Positions 45,285-56,585 of a stretch of DNA of 64,000 nt are shown here, in pieces (the stretch's first letter is position 1; the number at the start of each line of letters is the position of its first letter). The notes under the pieces were generated by a model. The model worked only from the letters and a program-made list of their open reading frames with translations, did no database searches and was not told the DNA's origin. A program made the translations under genes and the position numbers. Origin of the DNA: Mycolicibacterium sp. (GTDB lineage: Bacteria; Actinomycetota; Actinomycetes; Mycobacteriales; Mycobacteriaceae); assembly GCF_016462545.1 (NCBI RefSeq), contig NZ_JAEMTA010000013.1, positions 43,509-107,508 on the forward strand, given 5' to 3'.

Positions 45285-46259
45285 TCAGGCCTGCACCCTC
45301 GGTCCGAGCACCACTGGTTCGGGCGGATCGAAGGACTCGTTCTCCGGTAGCGGTTGCTCGCGGCGTTCGCGGCCGAGGTCGAAGACGCTGGCCACCTTCG
45401 ACAGCGTCGCCGACCCCGCGCGGGCAAGCGTGTCGTCATACCAGGTGAACCACGGCACGCCCATCTCCGTGTACTCGGCGGCACTCAGCGGCAGCGTGGG
45501 GGGTTCACTGCCGGTGACCTCCGCCCAGACCGCGCTGTTGGCGATGTGCACGGTCAACGACGAGCCGCTCGTCGATTCCCAGTTATTTTGGGGCTCAACG
45601 GGTGTGGCGATCGATTGCGCGATCGACCCACCAGCGGCGAGTCCCATCGAGTCCGCAGCTGACGCGCACGGCAGCGCCATTCCGATGCCGAAGTCAGGTT
45701 CCGCTCGCGCCGCATACCGCTCGCGATATACCTCGGACTTCAAGGGCACGACCGCGATCTGAATGCCGCCCACCGAGGCCTCGCCGGTGACCTGCTGCTC
45801 GACGGTGTAGGCCGAGTCCAGTGGCATTGCGACGAACTGGCGCACGACTCCGCTACCCACGCAGAACCCGTCCAGCCATGGCTGCTCGGGCACCTCGAAG
45901 TAGTCCTCGGACTCGAAATCTGGTTCCGGCGACCACGTTCCACCGGTCACCGCATTCACCCCGCCGCAACCGACGGTGACGAGGAACGGATAGCCGTCCT
46001 CGACATCGAATGTCAACCAGCACGCCTCCGACTGCCACATCGGCATCACCACCCCGCCGCTGCGCTGCCACGACCGAGGTGCGCGCATCAGGTCGGCCAC
46101 TCGACGCAACGGGAAGCGTCCGAAGCCCGCGGGCAGGCCGTATTCGTGGCCATCGTCGGGCACCCGGGCGGTCCGCTGAAACGACACCCGCATCCGCGCT
46201 GCGTCGTCCACCTCCGGAAAGTGGAACTCGATCGAATCGCCGTCCAGCCTGATCGCCAT
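45285..46259 (-). CDS. Conserved hypothetical protein
   Basis: A 324-residue soluble protein without a recognisable domain. It begins MAIRLDGDSIEFHFPEVDD, has a WLTFDVEDGYPFLVTVGCGGVNA centre and a proline-rich, acidic end. GGGGGAG gives a strong ribosome site before the ATG. It is convergent with the DUF3817 gene (six-base gap). No signal peptide or transmembrane segment is seen. I cannot name a function. Confidence 0.78.
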   Translation of the reverse strand: MAIRLDGDSIEFHFPEVDDAARMRVSFQRTARVPDDGHEYGLPAGFGRFPLRRVADLMRAPRSWQRSGGVVMPMWQSEACWLTFDVEDGYPFLVTVGCGGVNAVTGGTWSPEPDFESEDYFEVPEQPWLDGFCVGSGVVRQFVAMPLDSAYTVEQQVTGEASVGGIQIAVVPLKSEVYRERYAARAEPDFGIGMALPCASAADSMGLAAGGSIAQSIATPVEPQNNWESTSGSSLTVHIANSAVWAEVTGSEPPTLPLSAAEYTEMGVPWFTWYDDTLARAGSATLSKVASVFDLGRERREQPLPENESFDPPEPVVLGPRVQA

Positions 46260-46379
46260 GGTCTCCCCCTCGTTAGCCGACGGCGCTCAGTGTGGCTCGG
46301 GGGGCCGACACGTCAGCCGGCAACGGTGCGCAGGGTGCGTAACCGGCCAGCGACTCGGAACCGCGGAGCCGACTGGCGG

Positions 46380-47873
46380 TCAGCCAGCTTCGTCGATGTG
46401 ACTCATCACGAGATGAGAGTCGTCGTCCGGGCGCACCTTCAGCTCGGGCGCCACGACGGATTCGCCGTCGACCCCGGCCACCGGAATCAACAGCGCCAGG
46501 ATCGCGGCCAGCGCAGCCACCGCGGCCGCCACCACCATCGCCGTCCGAAAGCCGGCCATGGACGGCAGCTCGGCACCGGCGAACGACACCGTCATCCCGG
46601 CGAGAACCGCGCCGATCACCGCGCTCGAGATCGACGTCCCCAATGAGCGGGCGAGGGCGTTGATGCCGTTCGCGGCGGCAGTCTCGGAGATCGGCACCGC
46701 GGCGTTGATGAGCGCAGGCATCGACGCGTAGGCGAAGCCGACTCCCATCGCAATCGAAATGTTGAGCACCATCATCTGCCATGGCGCGGCCAGCAGCACG
46801 AGGCCCGCCGCATACGAGGCCGCAATGATGAGCGCTCCGGTCACCAACGTGAACCGCGGTCCCCGCACCCCGGCGATCCGCGCCGCGATGGGTGAGGTCA
46901 CCATCATCGCCAGACCACCGGGGGCCATCCACAAACCCGTCGCCAGCATCGACTGCCCCAGCCCGAAGCCCGTCTCCGTGGGCATCTCCAGGATCTGTGG
47001 CGCGATCAGCGACAGCCCGAACATGCCGAAGGCCACGGCGACCGAGGCCACGTTGGTGGCCAGTACCGGACGCTTGACGGTGGTCCTCAGGTCGACCGTC
47101 GGCGAGGACACCCGCAGTTCCCACCACCCGAACAGCGCGAAGATCACCAGCGCGGAACCGAACATCGAGAGCGTCAATCCGCTCGCCCAACCCCAGCTCT
47201 GCCCCTTGGAGATACCGAGCAGCAGCGTGATGAGCCCGCCTGCCAACAGGCCGGCACCGAGCGGATCATCGGTGCGCGACGGCACATGCGGTACCAGCAC
47301 GACGAACATCAGCAGCGCGGCGACACCGAGCACGGTGGCCAGCCAGAACAACATGTGCCAGTCGTAGTCTTGCGCGATCACGGCCGAGAGCGGCAGCCCC
47401 AGCGCACCCCCGACGCCCAGGGAGGCACTCATGAGACCCATTGCGGGCCCGACTCTTTCGGCCGGTACGCACGCGCGCAGCACGCTTATGCCCAGCGGGA
47501 TGATCGGAATACCGAAACCCTGCAACCCTCGACCTACGATCAGCGGCAGGAGTGAACTCGTCATGGCGGCGATCAACGATCCGCAGATCAACAGGACGGC
47601 GCACGCGACGAGCATCGGCTTCGCGCCGTACATGTCGCCAAGCCTGCCGAACACCGGTGTCGCAACGGCGGCGGCCAGCAGTGTCGCGGTGATCGCCCAC
47701 GAGGCATTGGATGAGCTGGTGTTCAACAGCTTTGGCAGTTCCGGGATCAGCGGGATGATCAGGGTCTGCATCAGCGACACACTGATGCCGGCTGCCGACA
47801 GCACCGCTACCAGCACGCCTGGGTGCGCCGATCCCGACGACAGCGACGCACGCCCGAGGACCCAACCACGCAT
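46380..47873 (-). CDS. MFS transporter, DHA2-type (14 TM)
   Basis: A 497-residue major facilitator protein with about 14 hydrophobic segments. Seen: motif A GRLGDMYGAKPM (about 76-87), GRGLQGFGIPIIPLG, and a C-terminal NALARSLGTSISSAVIGAVLAG that marks drug:H+ antiporter family 2. It would export drugs or metabolites using the proton gradient. Its last residues form a soluble acidic tail. It lies downstream of rdgB on the same strand, 58 bases away, with its own start codon; M. tuberculosis has lprD and Rv1342c here instead, so it is an insertion into the block. Confidence 0.88.
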   Translation of the reverse strand: MRGWVLGRASLSSGSAHPGVLVAVLSAAGISVSLMQTLIIPLIPELPKLLNTSSSNASWAITATLLAAAVATPVFGRLGDMYGAKPMLVACAVLLICGSLIAAMTSSLLPLIVGRGLQGFGIPIIPLGISVLRACVPAERVGPAMGLMSASLGVGGALGLPLSAVIAQDYDWHMLFWLATVLGVAALLMFVVLVPHVPSRTDDPLGAGLLAGGLITLLLGISKGQSWGWASGLTLSMFGSALVIFALFGWWELRVSSPTVDLRTTVKRPVLATNVASVAVAFGMFGLSLIAPQILEMPTETGFGLGQSMLATGLWMAPGGLAMMVTSPIAARIAGVRGPRFTLVTGALIIAASYAAGLVLLAAPWQMMVLNISIAMGVGFAYASMPALINAAVPISETAAANGINALARSLGTSISSAVIGAVLAGMTVSFAGAELPSMAGFRTAMVVAAAVAALAAILALLIPVAGVDGESVVAPELKVRPDDDSHLVMSHIDEAG

Positions 47874-47931
47874 GTCGCCGAACGCTACACGTTAGTTGAG
47901 CTATGGAAAACTGTGCGTGGGACCGGGTCGG

Positions 47932-48531
47932 TCAGACGAGCGCGCGCAGCGCGGGCAACAGCAGCGCCAGGGCGCGTCCCCGGTGCGACGCCGCGTCCTT
48001 CTCGGCCGGGCTCAGTTCGGCGGCCGAACGGTCCGAGCCCTCCGGCACGAAGATCGGGTCGTAGCCGAATCCGCCGTCGCCGCGAGGCGCGCGGGCGATG
48101 GTTCCGGCCCACTCCCCTCGCACGACGATCTCGTCCGCCGGGGACACGAGGGCGCATGCGGACACGAACGCCGCGCCGCGCCGCCCGTCGGGCACGTCAC
48201 CGAGTTGCCCAAGCAGCAGTTGGAGATTCGCAGCGTCATCCCCGTGTGCACCGGCCCACCGGGCGGAGAGCACCCCGGGCATTCCGTTCAACGCGTCGAC
48301 CGCGAGTCCCGAATCATCGGCGACTGAGGGAAGCCCGGACGCCACGCACGCATCTCGGGCCTTCGCCAGCGCGTTCTCCTCGAAGGTGGCGCCGGTCTCG
48401 GGAGCCTCGTCGAAAGGCGCTACGTCATCGAGGGAGAGCAGACGCAGACCGGACACGCCCGCGCCGTCGAGCACGCGGCGCAGTTCGGCCAGCTTCTTGG
48501 GGTTGCGACTGGCGACCAGGAGATCGGTCAG
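47932..48531 (-). CDS. rdgB: Non-canonical purine NTP pyrophosphatase, CTG start proposed
   Basis: RdgB/HAM1 enzyme that cleaves dITP, XTP and ITP to protect DNA (199 residues, M. tuberculosis 204). Seen: [14 protein letters not shown] with the SxNxxK motif, [28 protein letters not shown] and [10 protein letters not shown]. The conserved N-terminus is only reached if translation begins at CTG 48531, whose last two bases overlap the rph stop (CTGA), the position where ATG or GTG normally sits. The next in-frame start, GTG 48474, would cut off the SxNxxK motif and cannot be functional. AAGAAGG lies ten bases before the CTG. Confidence 0.88.
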   Translation of the reverse strand: MTDLLVASRNPKKLAELRRVLDGAGVSGLRLLSLDDVAPFDEAPETGATFEENALAKARDACVASGLPSVADDSGLAVDALNGMPGVLSARWAGAHGDDAANLQLLLGQLGDVPDGRRGAAFVSACALVSPADEIVVRGEWAGTIARAPRGDGGFGYDPIFVPEGSDRSAAELSPAEKDAASHRGRALALLLPALRALV

Positions 48532-49310
48532 CTTCCGAACGCCTTCTTGGGAGGGGTCGTCGGCTCGGGCAACTCCCCGGGATAGGGCAGTGCGAGCGCC
48601 TCACGCTGAACGACGAAGAGCTGATCGCAGGCGGCCAACGCGGCGTCGAGCATCTTGTCCAGCGTCGACCGCGGGAAGGTGGCGCCCTCGCCGGTGCCCT
48701 GGATCTCGACCAGGGTTCCCGTGTCGGTGGCGACCACGTTCATGTCGACCTCGGCGCGCGAATCCTCTTCGTAGGGAAGGTCGGTCCGCACGCGACCGTC
48801 GACCACGCCGACCGAGACCGCCGCGATGGCGCACGACAGCGGCCGCGGATCCGACAACCGTCCCGCGGCGGACAGATACGTCACCGCATCCGAGAGTGCG
48901 ACGTAGGCACCGGTGATGGCTGCGGTGCGGGTACCGCCGTCGGCCTGCAGCACGTCGCAGTCGATGGCGATCGTGTTCTCGCCCAGCGCGCCGAGATCGA
49001 TGCACGCCCTCAGCGAGCGCCCCACCAGACGGCTGATCTCCTGCGTGCGGCCACCGACCTTGCCACGAACCGATTCACGGTCCGAGCGGGTATGCGTGGC
49101 GGCCGGCAGCATCGCGTACTCGGCGGTGAGCCAGCCCTGGCCCGAGCCCTTGCGCCAGCGCGGCACGCCCTCGGTAACGCTGGCCGTGCACATGACGCGG
49201 GTCTGGCCGAATTCGACCAGTACGGATCCGGCCGGATGCTTGGTGAAACCGCGGGTGATGACTACCGGTCGCAACTCGTCGTCGAGTCGCCCGTCTTCTC
49301 GTCTGGACAC
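48528..49310 (-). CDS. rph: Ribonuclease PH
   Basis: A 260-residue phosphorolytic 3'-to-5' exoribonuclease that trims tRNA 3' ends. Seen: [87 protein letters not shown] and VDMNVVAT. The length and motifs are normal for actinobacteria. Start is GTG or ATG at 49310. The rdgB gene follows with a four-base overlap, as in other mycobacteria (Rv1340-Rv1341). Confidence 0.94.
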   Translation of the reverse strand: MSRREDGRLDDELRPVVITRGFTKHPAGSVLVEFGQTRVMCTASVTEGVPRWRKGSGQGWLTAEYAMLPAATHTRSDRESVRGKVGGRTQEISRLVGRSLRACIDLGALGENTIAIDCDVLQADGGTRTAAITGAYVALSDAVTYLSAAGRLSDPRPLSCAIAAVSVGVVDGRVRTDLPYEEDSRAEVDMNVVATDTGTLVEIQGTGEGATFPRSTLDKMLDAALAACDQLFVVQREALALPYPGELPEPTTPPKKAFGS

Positions 49311-49340
49311 CCGCCAACCCTAACCGGTGGGGGCGACGAC

Positions 49341-50114
49341 CTAGTGCGCCACGACCTCGAAGGTCTCGTTGCACACGACGGCGTGCACGGGCCCGTCGAA
49401 CTCGGCCTTGGCCTCGCTGATGACGTCCTCGCGCGACGTCCACGGCGGGATGTGGGTCAGCAGCAGCTCGTGGACGCCGGCCTTCGCGGCGGCGCGGCCG
49501 GCTTCGGTACCCGAGAGATGCAGCCGGGGGGGCCGGTCCGGGGAGTCGGTCCACGACGCCTCGCACAGAAACACGTCGGCCCCGCTGGCCAGTTCGATCA
49601 ACTGGTCGCAGTAGCCGGTGTCACCGCTGTAGACGAGAGTGGCGCCCGACGGGTCGGTGAAGCGCATTCCGTAGGACTCCGTCGGGTGGCACACCAGGCG
49701 GGGCAACACGGTCAGCTCGCCGATCTGTACCGCTTCCTCGTCCACCCACTGGTGGATGTCGAAGATGTCGGAGAAGTCGTCGATCTCGCCGCCCTCGGGC
49801 GAGGACGCTGCACCCAGTCGCGACCAGGTGTCGGCCGGGCCATACATCAGAGCTCGACCTGCTGGGGGCGATGGATGGTAGCGGCGCCACACGAACAAAC
49901 CGGGAAGGTCCAGGCAGTGATCAGCGTGGAGGTGCGAGAGCAGAACGCTGACGGTGCCCGGATCGGCGTGGCGCTGAAGCGCGCCGAGCACGCCGCCGCC
50001 GAAGTCAACGGCAAGGGGCGGGGTGTTGGGAGCGGTCACCAGGTAACCCGAAGCAGGCGAATCTGGCCCGGTGACGCTACCGGAACAGCCCAGTACGGTG
50101 ATTCGCACGCTCAC
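49341..50114 (-). CDS. Metallo-beta-lactamase-fold cyclic nucleotide phosphodiesterase, Rv1339-like
   Basis: A 257-residue MBL-fold hydrolase. Seen: the metal motif HLHADHCLD (about 61-69), VCHPTESYGMRF, YSGDTGYCDQL and LLTHIPPW, giving a full two-metal site. The M. tuberculosis Rv1339 homologue is reported to degrade cAMP as an atypical class II phosphodiesterase. The GTG start has no strong ribosome site. The gene precedes rph by 30 bases, as in other mycobacteria, but the murI gene that usually lies upstream is missing. Confidence 0.88.
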   Translation of the reverse strand: MSVRITVLGCSGSVTGPDSPASGYLVTAPNTPPLAVDFGGGVLGALQRHADPGTVSVLLSHLHADHCLDLPGLFVWRRYHPSPPAGRALMYGPADTWSRLGAASSPEGGEIDDFSDIFDIHQWVDEEAVQIGELTVLPRLVCHPTESYGMRFTDPSGATLVYSGDTGYCDQLIELASGADVFLCEASWTDSPDRPPRLHLSGTEAGRAAAKAGVHELLLTHIPPWTSREDVISEAKAEFDGPVHAVVCNETFEVVAH

Positions 50115-50285
50115 TAGCTTGCCATGCCCGATCAGCGTGTGACGAAAACATCACCGCATTTCGCGCCGAGTTTCATGATCTGGTCATTTAGTGATGCATG
50201 ACCTGGGTCGGCGCCGGGCGAGGCGGAGCCCCCGACACGCGCCCCGTGTGGCGAACGCCTCATTCAGCAAAGCGCGCGCGGATGC
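50115..50285. other. Gap where murI is expected; no gene seen
   Basis: Between the phosphodiesterase and the rhomboid gene there are 171 bases. In M. tuberculosis this place holds murI (Rv1338, glutamate racemase). I translated both strands and see no murI start (IFDSGVGG-type) or end fragment. There is no clear hairpin or repeat. The gap probably carries the promoter of the phosphodiesterase unit. Confidence 0.65.
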
Positions 50286-52193
<1,908 letters not shown>

Positions 52194-52200
52194 GCGATGC

Positions 52201-52782
52201 CTACTTCTTCCCCATCAGCCCGAGGACCAGGTACTCCTGTAGCACGGTCAACCACTGATACACGTCCAGGTGCCCGGCCATCGGATGTTCGGCGGGCAGA
52301 TGGTCGGGCCCGTCGGGTCCGATCTCGAGCATCGTGCCCAGCGCCAGCCGGATGTCGTTGACGCACGCAGCCCAGCAGTGCGCGTCGTCCTCGGTGATCT
52401 CGAACCTGCCACCCGCCGACGGCAGAGTGTCCAACAGCCGTTGCCCCGCATGCCGTTTCGCATCGATGATCTCGGGCTCGTGCAAGCTGCGGAGCGCGCT
52501 GTTGAGGCTCTCGGCGGTACCGGAACCGGCCGGATGGTCGTGCTGCGGGCGAAAGAAGTCGGGCAGCAAGCGCATCATCGTATCGTCGTCCGGTGCGCGC
52601 GAATGACCGGTCCGCATCCCCGTGAGTTCCTCGAGTTCGTCTGTGGGTGAGGAGTTCTCACGGTCGATGAGCATGTCCATCAACGAGTTGACCAAGCTGT
52701 GCAGGAGGGTCGCCTCGTGGGCCGCGAGGGCAGACCGGAAGCGTGTTCCCCCAGCGGTTTCCACACGCTTCCACTTACGCAC
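52201..52782 (-). CDS. DUF2017 protein (Rv1332-like)
   Basis: A 193-residue helical protein of the DUF2017 family, usually encoded directly downstream of clpS in actinobacteria. Seen: FRSALAAHEATLLHSLVNSLMDML at the start, DDTMMRLLPDFFRP in the middle, and LDVYQWLTVLQEYLVLGLM at the end. It is annotated as a possible regulator in M. tuberculosis, but no DNA-binding motif is seen. It lies 18 bases after clpS and seven bases before the P1 peptidase. Confidence 0.88.
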   Translation of the reverse strand: MRKWKRVETAGGTRFRSALAAHEATLLHSLVNSLMDMLIDRENSSPTDELEELTGMRTGHSRAPDDDTMMRLLPDFFRPQHDHPAGSGTAESLNSALRSLHEPEIIDAKRHAGQRLLDTLPSAGGRFEITEDDAHCWAACVNDIRLALGTMLEIGPDGPDHLPAEHPMAGHLDVYQWLTVLQEYLVLGLMGKK

Positions 52783-52800
52783 TACAGATACTCCCGGGTC

Positions 52801-53115
52801 TCAGCGATCCTGCTGCATCGTCGCCCAGAGGCCCGCCGCATGCAGTTTGGTCACATCGATCTCCATGGACTCACGACTGCCCGCAGAGACCACGGCCTTG
52901 CCCTCTTCGTGCACCTGGAGCATCAGCTTGTTGGCGTGCGGCTCGCTGTAGCCGAAGAGCTTCTGGAACACGTACGTCACGTACGACATCAGATTCACGG
53001 GATCGTCCCACACCAGGGTCACCCACGGGCTGTCACTCGCCGCATCCTCGTCCTGCGCGCGATCGACACTACGGTCCTCGCGAGTCCCTGGCTGGGTTCG
53101 CGCCGGCGTAACCAT
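52801..53115 (-). CDS. clpS: ATP-dependent Clp protease adaptor ClpS
   Basis: A 104-residue adaptor that delivers N-degron substrates to ClpC1/ClpAP. Seen: [27 protein letters not shown] (ligand-binding part with DDPVN), [17 protein letters not shown] with the Met/His pocket, and a C-terminal end [10 protein letters not shown] that is identical to that of M. tuberculosis. I choose ATG 53115; a GTG at 53133 would add six residues without support. It is divergent from pncB. Confidence 0.93.
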   Translation of the reverse strand: MVTPARTQPGTREDRSVDRAQDEDAASDSPWVTLVWDDPVNLMSYVTYVFQKLFGYSEPHANKLMLQVHEEGKAVVSAGSRESMEIDVTKLHAAGLWATMQQDR

Positions 53116-53170
53116 GTCGCCCAGGATAGACACCGGCCTCGCCGACGGTCCGAACGGCTACGGTTGGCGT

Positions 53171-54499
53171 GTGACGACCGACGAGCGCTCGCTCGGGGAG
53201 CATGCAACGACGGCTCTGCTCACCGACAAGTATGAGCTGACGATGCTCGCGGCCGCACTGCGCGACGGGACGGCCCACCGGCGGACCACGTTCGAGGTCT
53301 TCGCGCGTCGGCTTCCCGACGGTCGACGCTACGGAATCGTCGCAGGCACGGGACGTTTCCTGGATGCCTTGCCGCAGTTCAGATTCGACGATGCCGATCT
53401 CGTGCTTCTGGCGGACTTCTTGGACGCCGACACCCTGGCCTACCTGGCCGATTACCGCTTCACCGGTGACGTCGACGGCTATGGCGAAGGCGAGCTGTAC
53501 TTTCCGGGTTCCCCGGTGCTGTCGGTGCACGGCACGTTCGCCGAGTGCGTGCTGTTGGAGACGTTGGCACTGTCGATCTTCAACCACGACAGCGCCATCG
53601 CGTCGGCCGCCGCCCGCATGGTCAGCGCGGCCGGCGGGCGACCGCTCATCGAGATGGGCTCGCGGCGCACCCACGAGATGGCGGCCGTCGCCGCCGCCCG
53701 CGCGGCCTATGTCGCCGGTTTCACCGGATCGTCGAACCTCGAGGCTCAGCGGCGGTACGGCGTCCCCGCACTCGGCACCAGCGCGCACGCGTTCACGCTG
53801 CTGCACACCTCCCCCGACGGGCCCGACGAACGGGCGGCGTTCCAGGCCCAGATCGATGCCCTCGGCGTCGGGACCACACTGCTCGTCGACACCTACGACA
53901 TCACCACCGGCGTGGCGAACGCCGTCGCCGTCGCGGGGACCGAGTTGGGCGCGGTCCGCATCGACTCCGGTGACCTCGGCGTCCTCGCTCGCCAAGTGCG
54001 CCATCAACTCGACGGGTTGGGGGCGACGAACACGCGCATCGTGGTGACAAGCGATCTCGACGAGTTCGCGATCGCGGCGCTACGCGCCGAACCGGTCGAC
54101 TCCTACGGGGTCGGCACGTCGCTCGTCACCGGGTCGGGCGCACCGACCGCGGGCATGGTCTACAAGCTCGCCGAGGTCGACGGCGTCCCGGTCGCCAAGC
54201 GCAGCAGCAACAAGGAGTCCCACGGCGGACGCAAGCACGCCATGCGCCTGGCCAAGCCGACGGGGACCATCGTCGAGGAGATCGTGCACCTGGCCGAGCG
54301 GCCGCCAGCCGCCTCTGCGGGAGTGGTGTCGACGGCCCTCGTCCATCCGTTGGTGCGCGCGGGCGAGACGGTTGCCGACCTCGATCTGGCGGCGGCTCGC
54401 GAGCGCGTCACCGCAGGCCTGCACAGCCTGCCGTGGGATGGGCTCAAGCTCTCCCGCGGCGAGCCTGCGATTCCCACCCGCATGGTCTTCCAGGCTTGA
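53171..54499 (+). CDS. pncB: Nicotinate phosphoribosyltransferase
   Basis: A 442-residue enzyme that joins nicotinate with PRPP in NAD salvage. Seen: LLTDKYELTMLAAALRDG (about 16-33), FNHDSAIASAAARMVSAAGGRPLIEMGSRRTHE with the active His, GTSAHAFTLLH, and the PRPP-site segment DSGDLGVLARQVR. The GTG at 53171 gives the family-typical start; a longer frame to 53114 is not needed. The layout opposite clpS and before dinG is as in M. tuberculosis (Rv1330c, Rv1329c). Confidence 0.93.
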   Translation: MTTDERSLGEHATTALLTDKYELTMLAAALRDGTAHRRTTFEVFARRLPDGRRYGIVAGTGRFLDALPQFRFDDADLVLLADFLDADTLAYLADYRFTGDVDGYGEGELYFPGSPVLSVHGTFAECVLLETLALSIFNHDSAIASAAARMVSAAGGRPLIEMGSRRTHEMAAVAAARAAYVAGFTGSSNLEAQRRYGVPALGTSAHAFTLLHTSPDGPDERAAFQAQIDALGVGTTLLVDTYDITTGVANAVAVAGTELGAVRIDSGDLGVLARQVRHQLDGLGATNTRIVVTSDLDEFAIAALRAEPVDSYGVGTSLVTGSGAPTAGMVYKLAEVDGVPVAKRSSNKESHGGRKHAMRLAKPTGTIVEEIVHLAERPPAASAGVVSTALVHPLVRAGETVADLDLAAARERVTAGLHSLPWDGLKLSRGEPAIPTRMVFQA

Positions 54500-54529
54500 G
54501 GAGGAGACACGGGCGACGTCAAGCAGTTA

Positions 54530-56485
54530 TTGGACAAGGCCGTTGCCGCGCTTGGCGGGACGGAGCGCAGCGGACAGATCGAGATGGCCGAGGCGGTCGA
54601 CCATGCCTTCGAGACGGGTGAGCACCTCGCGGTCCAGGCCGGTACCGGCACCGGGAAGTCACTGGCCTACCTGGTGCCAGCCATCAAGCGGGCGATGGAG
54701 CGCGCCGAGCCGGTGGTGATCTCGACCGCCACGATCGCATTGCAACGCCAGTTGTTCGACCGCGATCTGCCGCGACTGGCCGACGCTCTCAGCGGCGAGG
54801 TGCCGCGCAGGCCCGAGTTCGCTCTGCTCAAGGGCCGCGGAAACTATCTGTGCCTCAACAAGATTCACAACGGTGCGACGGAATCCACCGACGACCTGCC
54901 CCAGGACGAGTTGTTCGACGCCGTCGCGGCGACGGCACTGGGACGCGACGTGAGGCGTTTGACCGAGTGGGCGTCCGACACCGAGACCGGGGACCGCGAC
55001 GAAGTGGTTCCCGGTGTAGCCGACCGCTCGTGGAGTCAGGTCAGCGTGTCCGCCAGGGAGTGTCTCGGCGCAGCGCGCTGCCCCTACGGCACCGACTGCT
55101 TCGCCGAGAAGGCTCGCGGCCGGGCAGGCACCGCGGACATCGTCGTCACCAACCACGCCTTGCTGGCGATCGACGCGATCTCCGACATCAACGTGCTTCC
55201 CGAGCACGAACTGCTCGTCGTCGACGAGGCCCACGAACTCGCCGACCGGGTGACCAGCGTGGCCACCGGCGAGCTGTCGGCGACGCTATTGGGCGTCGCG
55301 CTGCGCCGTGCGTCGCGACTCGTCGACGACGAACTCGCCCAACGGTTCGAGGCGGCCACGGCGACGTTCACCTCTGCCATCTACGACGAGGAACCGGGGC
55401 GCAAGGACGTCCTCGACGAGGAGTTGACGACCTACCTCACCGTGTTGCGCGATTCCGCTGACAAGGTCCGCTCGGCGATCGACACCGCGCCGGGCGATCC
55501 GAAGGCCGCGGCGGCGCGCAATGAGGCGGTCACCGCGTTGAACGACGTCAGCGACACGGCCTCGCGGATCCTGACCTCCTACGGCCCGGCGATCCCCGAC
55601 CGGACCGACGTCGTGTGGTTGGACCACGAGGAGACCCGTTCGGCGGGCAAGCGGGCCGTGCTGCGGGTGGCACCTCTGTCGGTGGCGAACCTGTTGCGCA
55701 ACAGGCTGTTCGAGCAAGGGACCGTCATCCTCACCTCGGCCACCCTGACGATCGGCGGCAACTTCGATGCGATGGCGCGGTCCTGGGGGTTGGCCGCGAT
55801 CGGAGACGAAGCGCCCGGGTGGAAGGGCATCGACGTCGGATCACCCTTCGCACATGCCAAGTCGGGCATTCTCTACGTCGCAGCCCACCTGCCGCCGCCA
55901 GGACGAGACGGCGTGGGCTCGGCCGAACAGCTCGACGAGATCGAGGGGCTCATCACCGCGGCCGGAGGTCGAACGCTCGGTCTGTTCTCCTCGATGCGCG
56001 CCGCGAAGGCGACGGCGGAGGCGATGCGGACGCGCCTCGACACACCGGTGCTCTGTCAGGGCGAGGACACCACGATGTCGCTGGTCCGCCGTTTTGCCGA
56101 CGACGACGACACCACGCTGTTCGGCACGCTGTCGCTGTGGCAGGGCGTCGACGTGCCGGGACCGTCGCTGAGCCTGGTGCTGATCGACCGAATACCGTTC
56201 CCGCGTCCCGACGATCCGCTCATCACCGCGCGCCAACGCGCGGTGGCGGCGCACGGCGGGAACGGGTTCATGGCAGTCGCGGCCAGCCATGCCGCACTGC
56301 TGCTCGCCCAGGGCGCCGGACGACTGCTTCGGCACGTCGACGACAGAGGCGTCGTGGCCGTCCTCGACTCGCGGATGGCCACCGCCCGCTACGCCGGCTT
56401 TCTGCGCGCCTCGCTGCCGCCGTTCTGGGCGACCACCGACTCCGCCCAGGTCCGGAAGGCGCTGGAGCGGTTGCGCGCGGACTGA
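54530..56485 (+). CDS. dinG: DinG-type ATP-dependent DNA helicase
   Basis: A 651-residue XPD/DinG-family 5'-to-3' helicase. Seen: Walker A AGTGTGKS (37-44), four Cys in CLNKIHN and ECLGAARCPYGTDCF for an iron-sulfur cluster, VDEAHE (Walker B), LTSATLT, and QGAGRLLR. It resolves R-loops and other structures. The start is unclear: GAGGAGGAG lies at 54499-54506 just after the pncB stop, but the first usual start codon in frame is TTG 54530, 24 bases from it. An ACG at 54509 has better spacing. The N-terminus could be seven residues longer. Confidence 0.9.
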   Translation: MDKAVAALGGTERSGQIEMAEAVDHAFETGEHLAVQAGTGTGKSLAYLVPAIKRAMERAEPVVISTATIALQRQLFDRDLPRLADALSGEVPRRPEFALLKGRGNYLCLNKIHNGATESTDDLPQDELFDAVAATALGRDVRRLTEWASDTETGDRDEVVPGVADRSWSQVSVSARECLGAARCPYGTDCFAEKARGRAGTADIVVTNHALLAIDAISDINVLPEHELLVVDEAHELADRVTSVATGELSATLLGVALRRASRLVDDELAQRFEAATATFTSAIYDEEPGRKDVLDEELTTYLTVLRDSADKVRSAIDTAPGDPKAAAARNEAVTALNDVSDTASRILTSYGPAIPDRTDVVWLDHEETRSAGKRAVLRVAPLSVANLLRNRLFEQGTVILTSATLTIGGNFDAMARSWGLAAIGDEAPGWKGIDVGSPFAHAKSGILYVAAHLPPPGRDGVGSAEQLDEIEGLITAAGGRTLGLFSSMRAAKATAEAMRTRLDTPVLCQGEDTTMSLVRRFADDDDTTLFGTLSLWQGVDVPGPSLSLVLIDRIPFPRPDDPLITARQRAVAAHGGNGFMAVAASHAALLLAQGAGRLLRHVDDRGVVAVLDSRMATARYAGFLRASLPPFWATTDSAQVRKALERLRAD

Positions 56486-56585
56486 GCCGCGAATACTTGG
56501 GATCGGGACAGCGCAGGATTCACTATCCTGTCAATAACACGCGCGCGCCGTCCCGGCCGCCGGGAGAACCGAAAGGGCGGCGTCG

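Noticed and set aside
47823..50117. Plus-strand frame of 764 codons across the rdgB-rph-phosphodiesterase block
   Set aside because: Antisense to three conserved genes; Arg/Gly-rich shadow.
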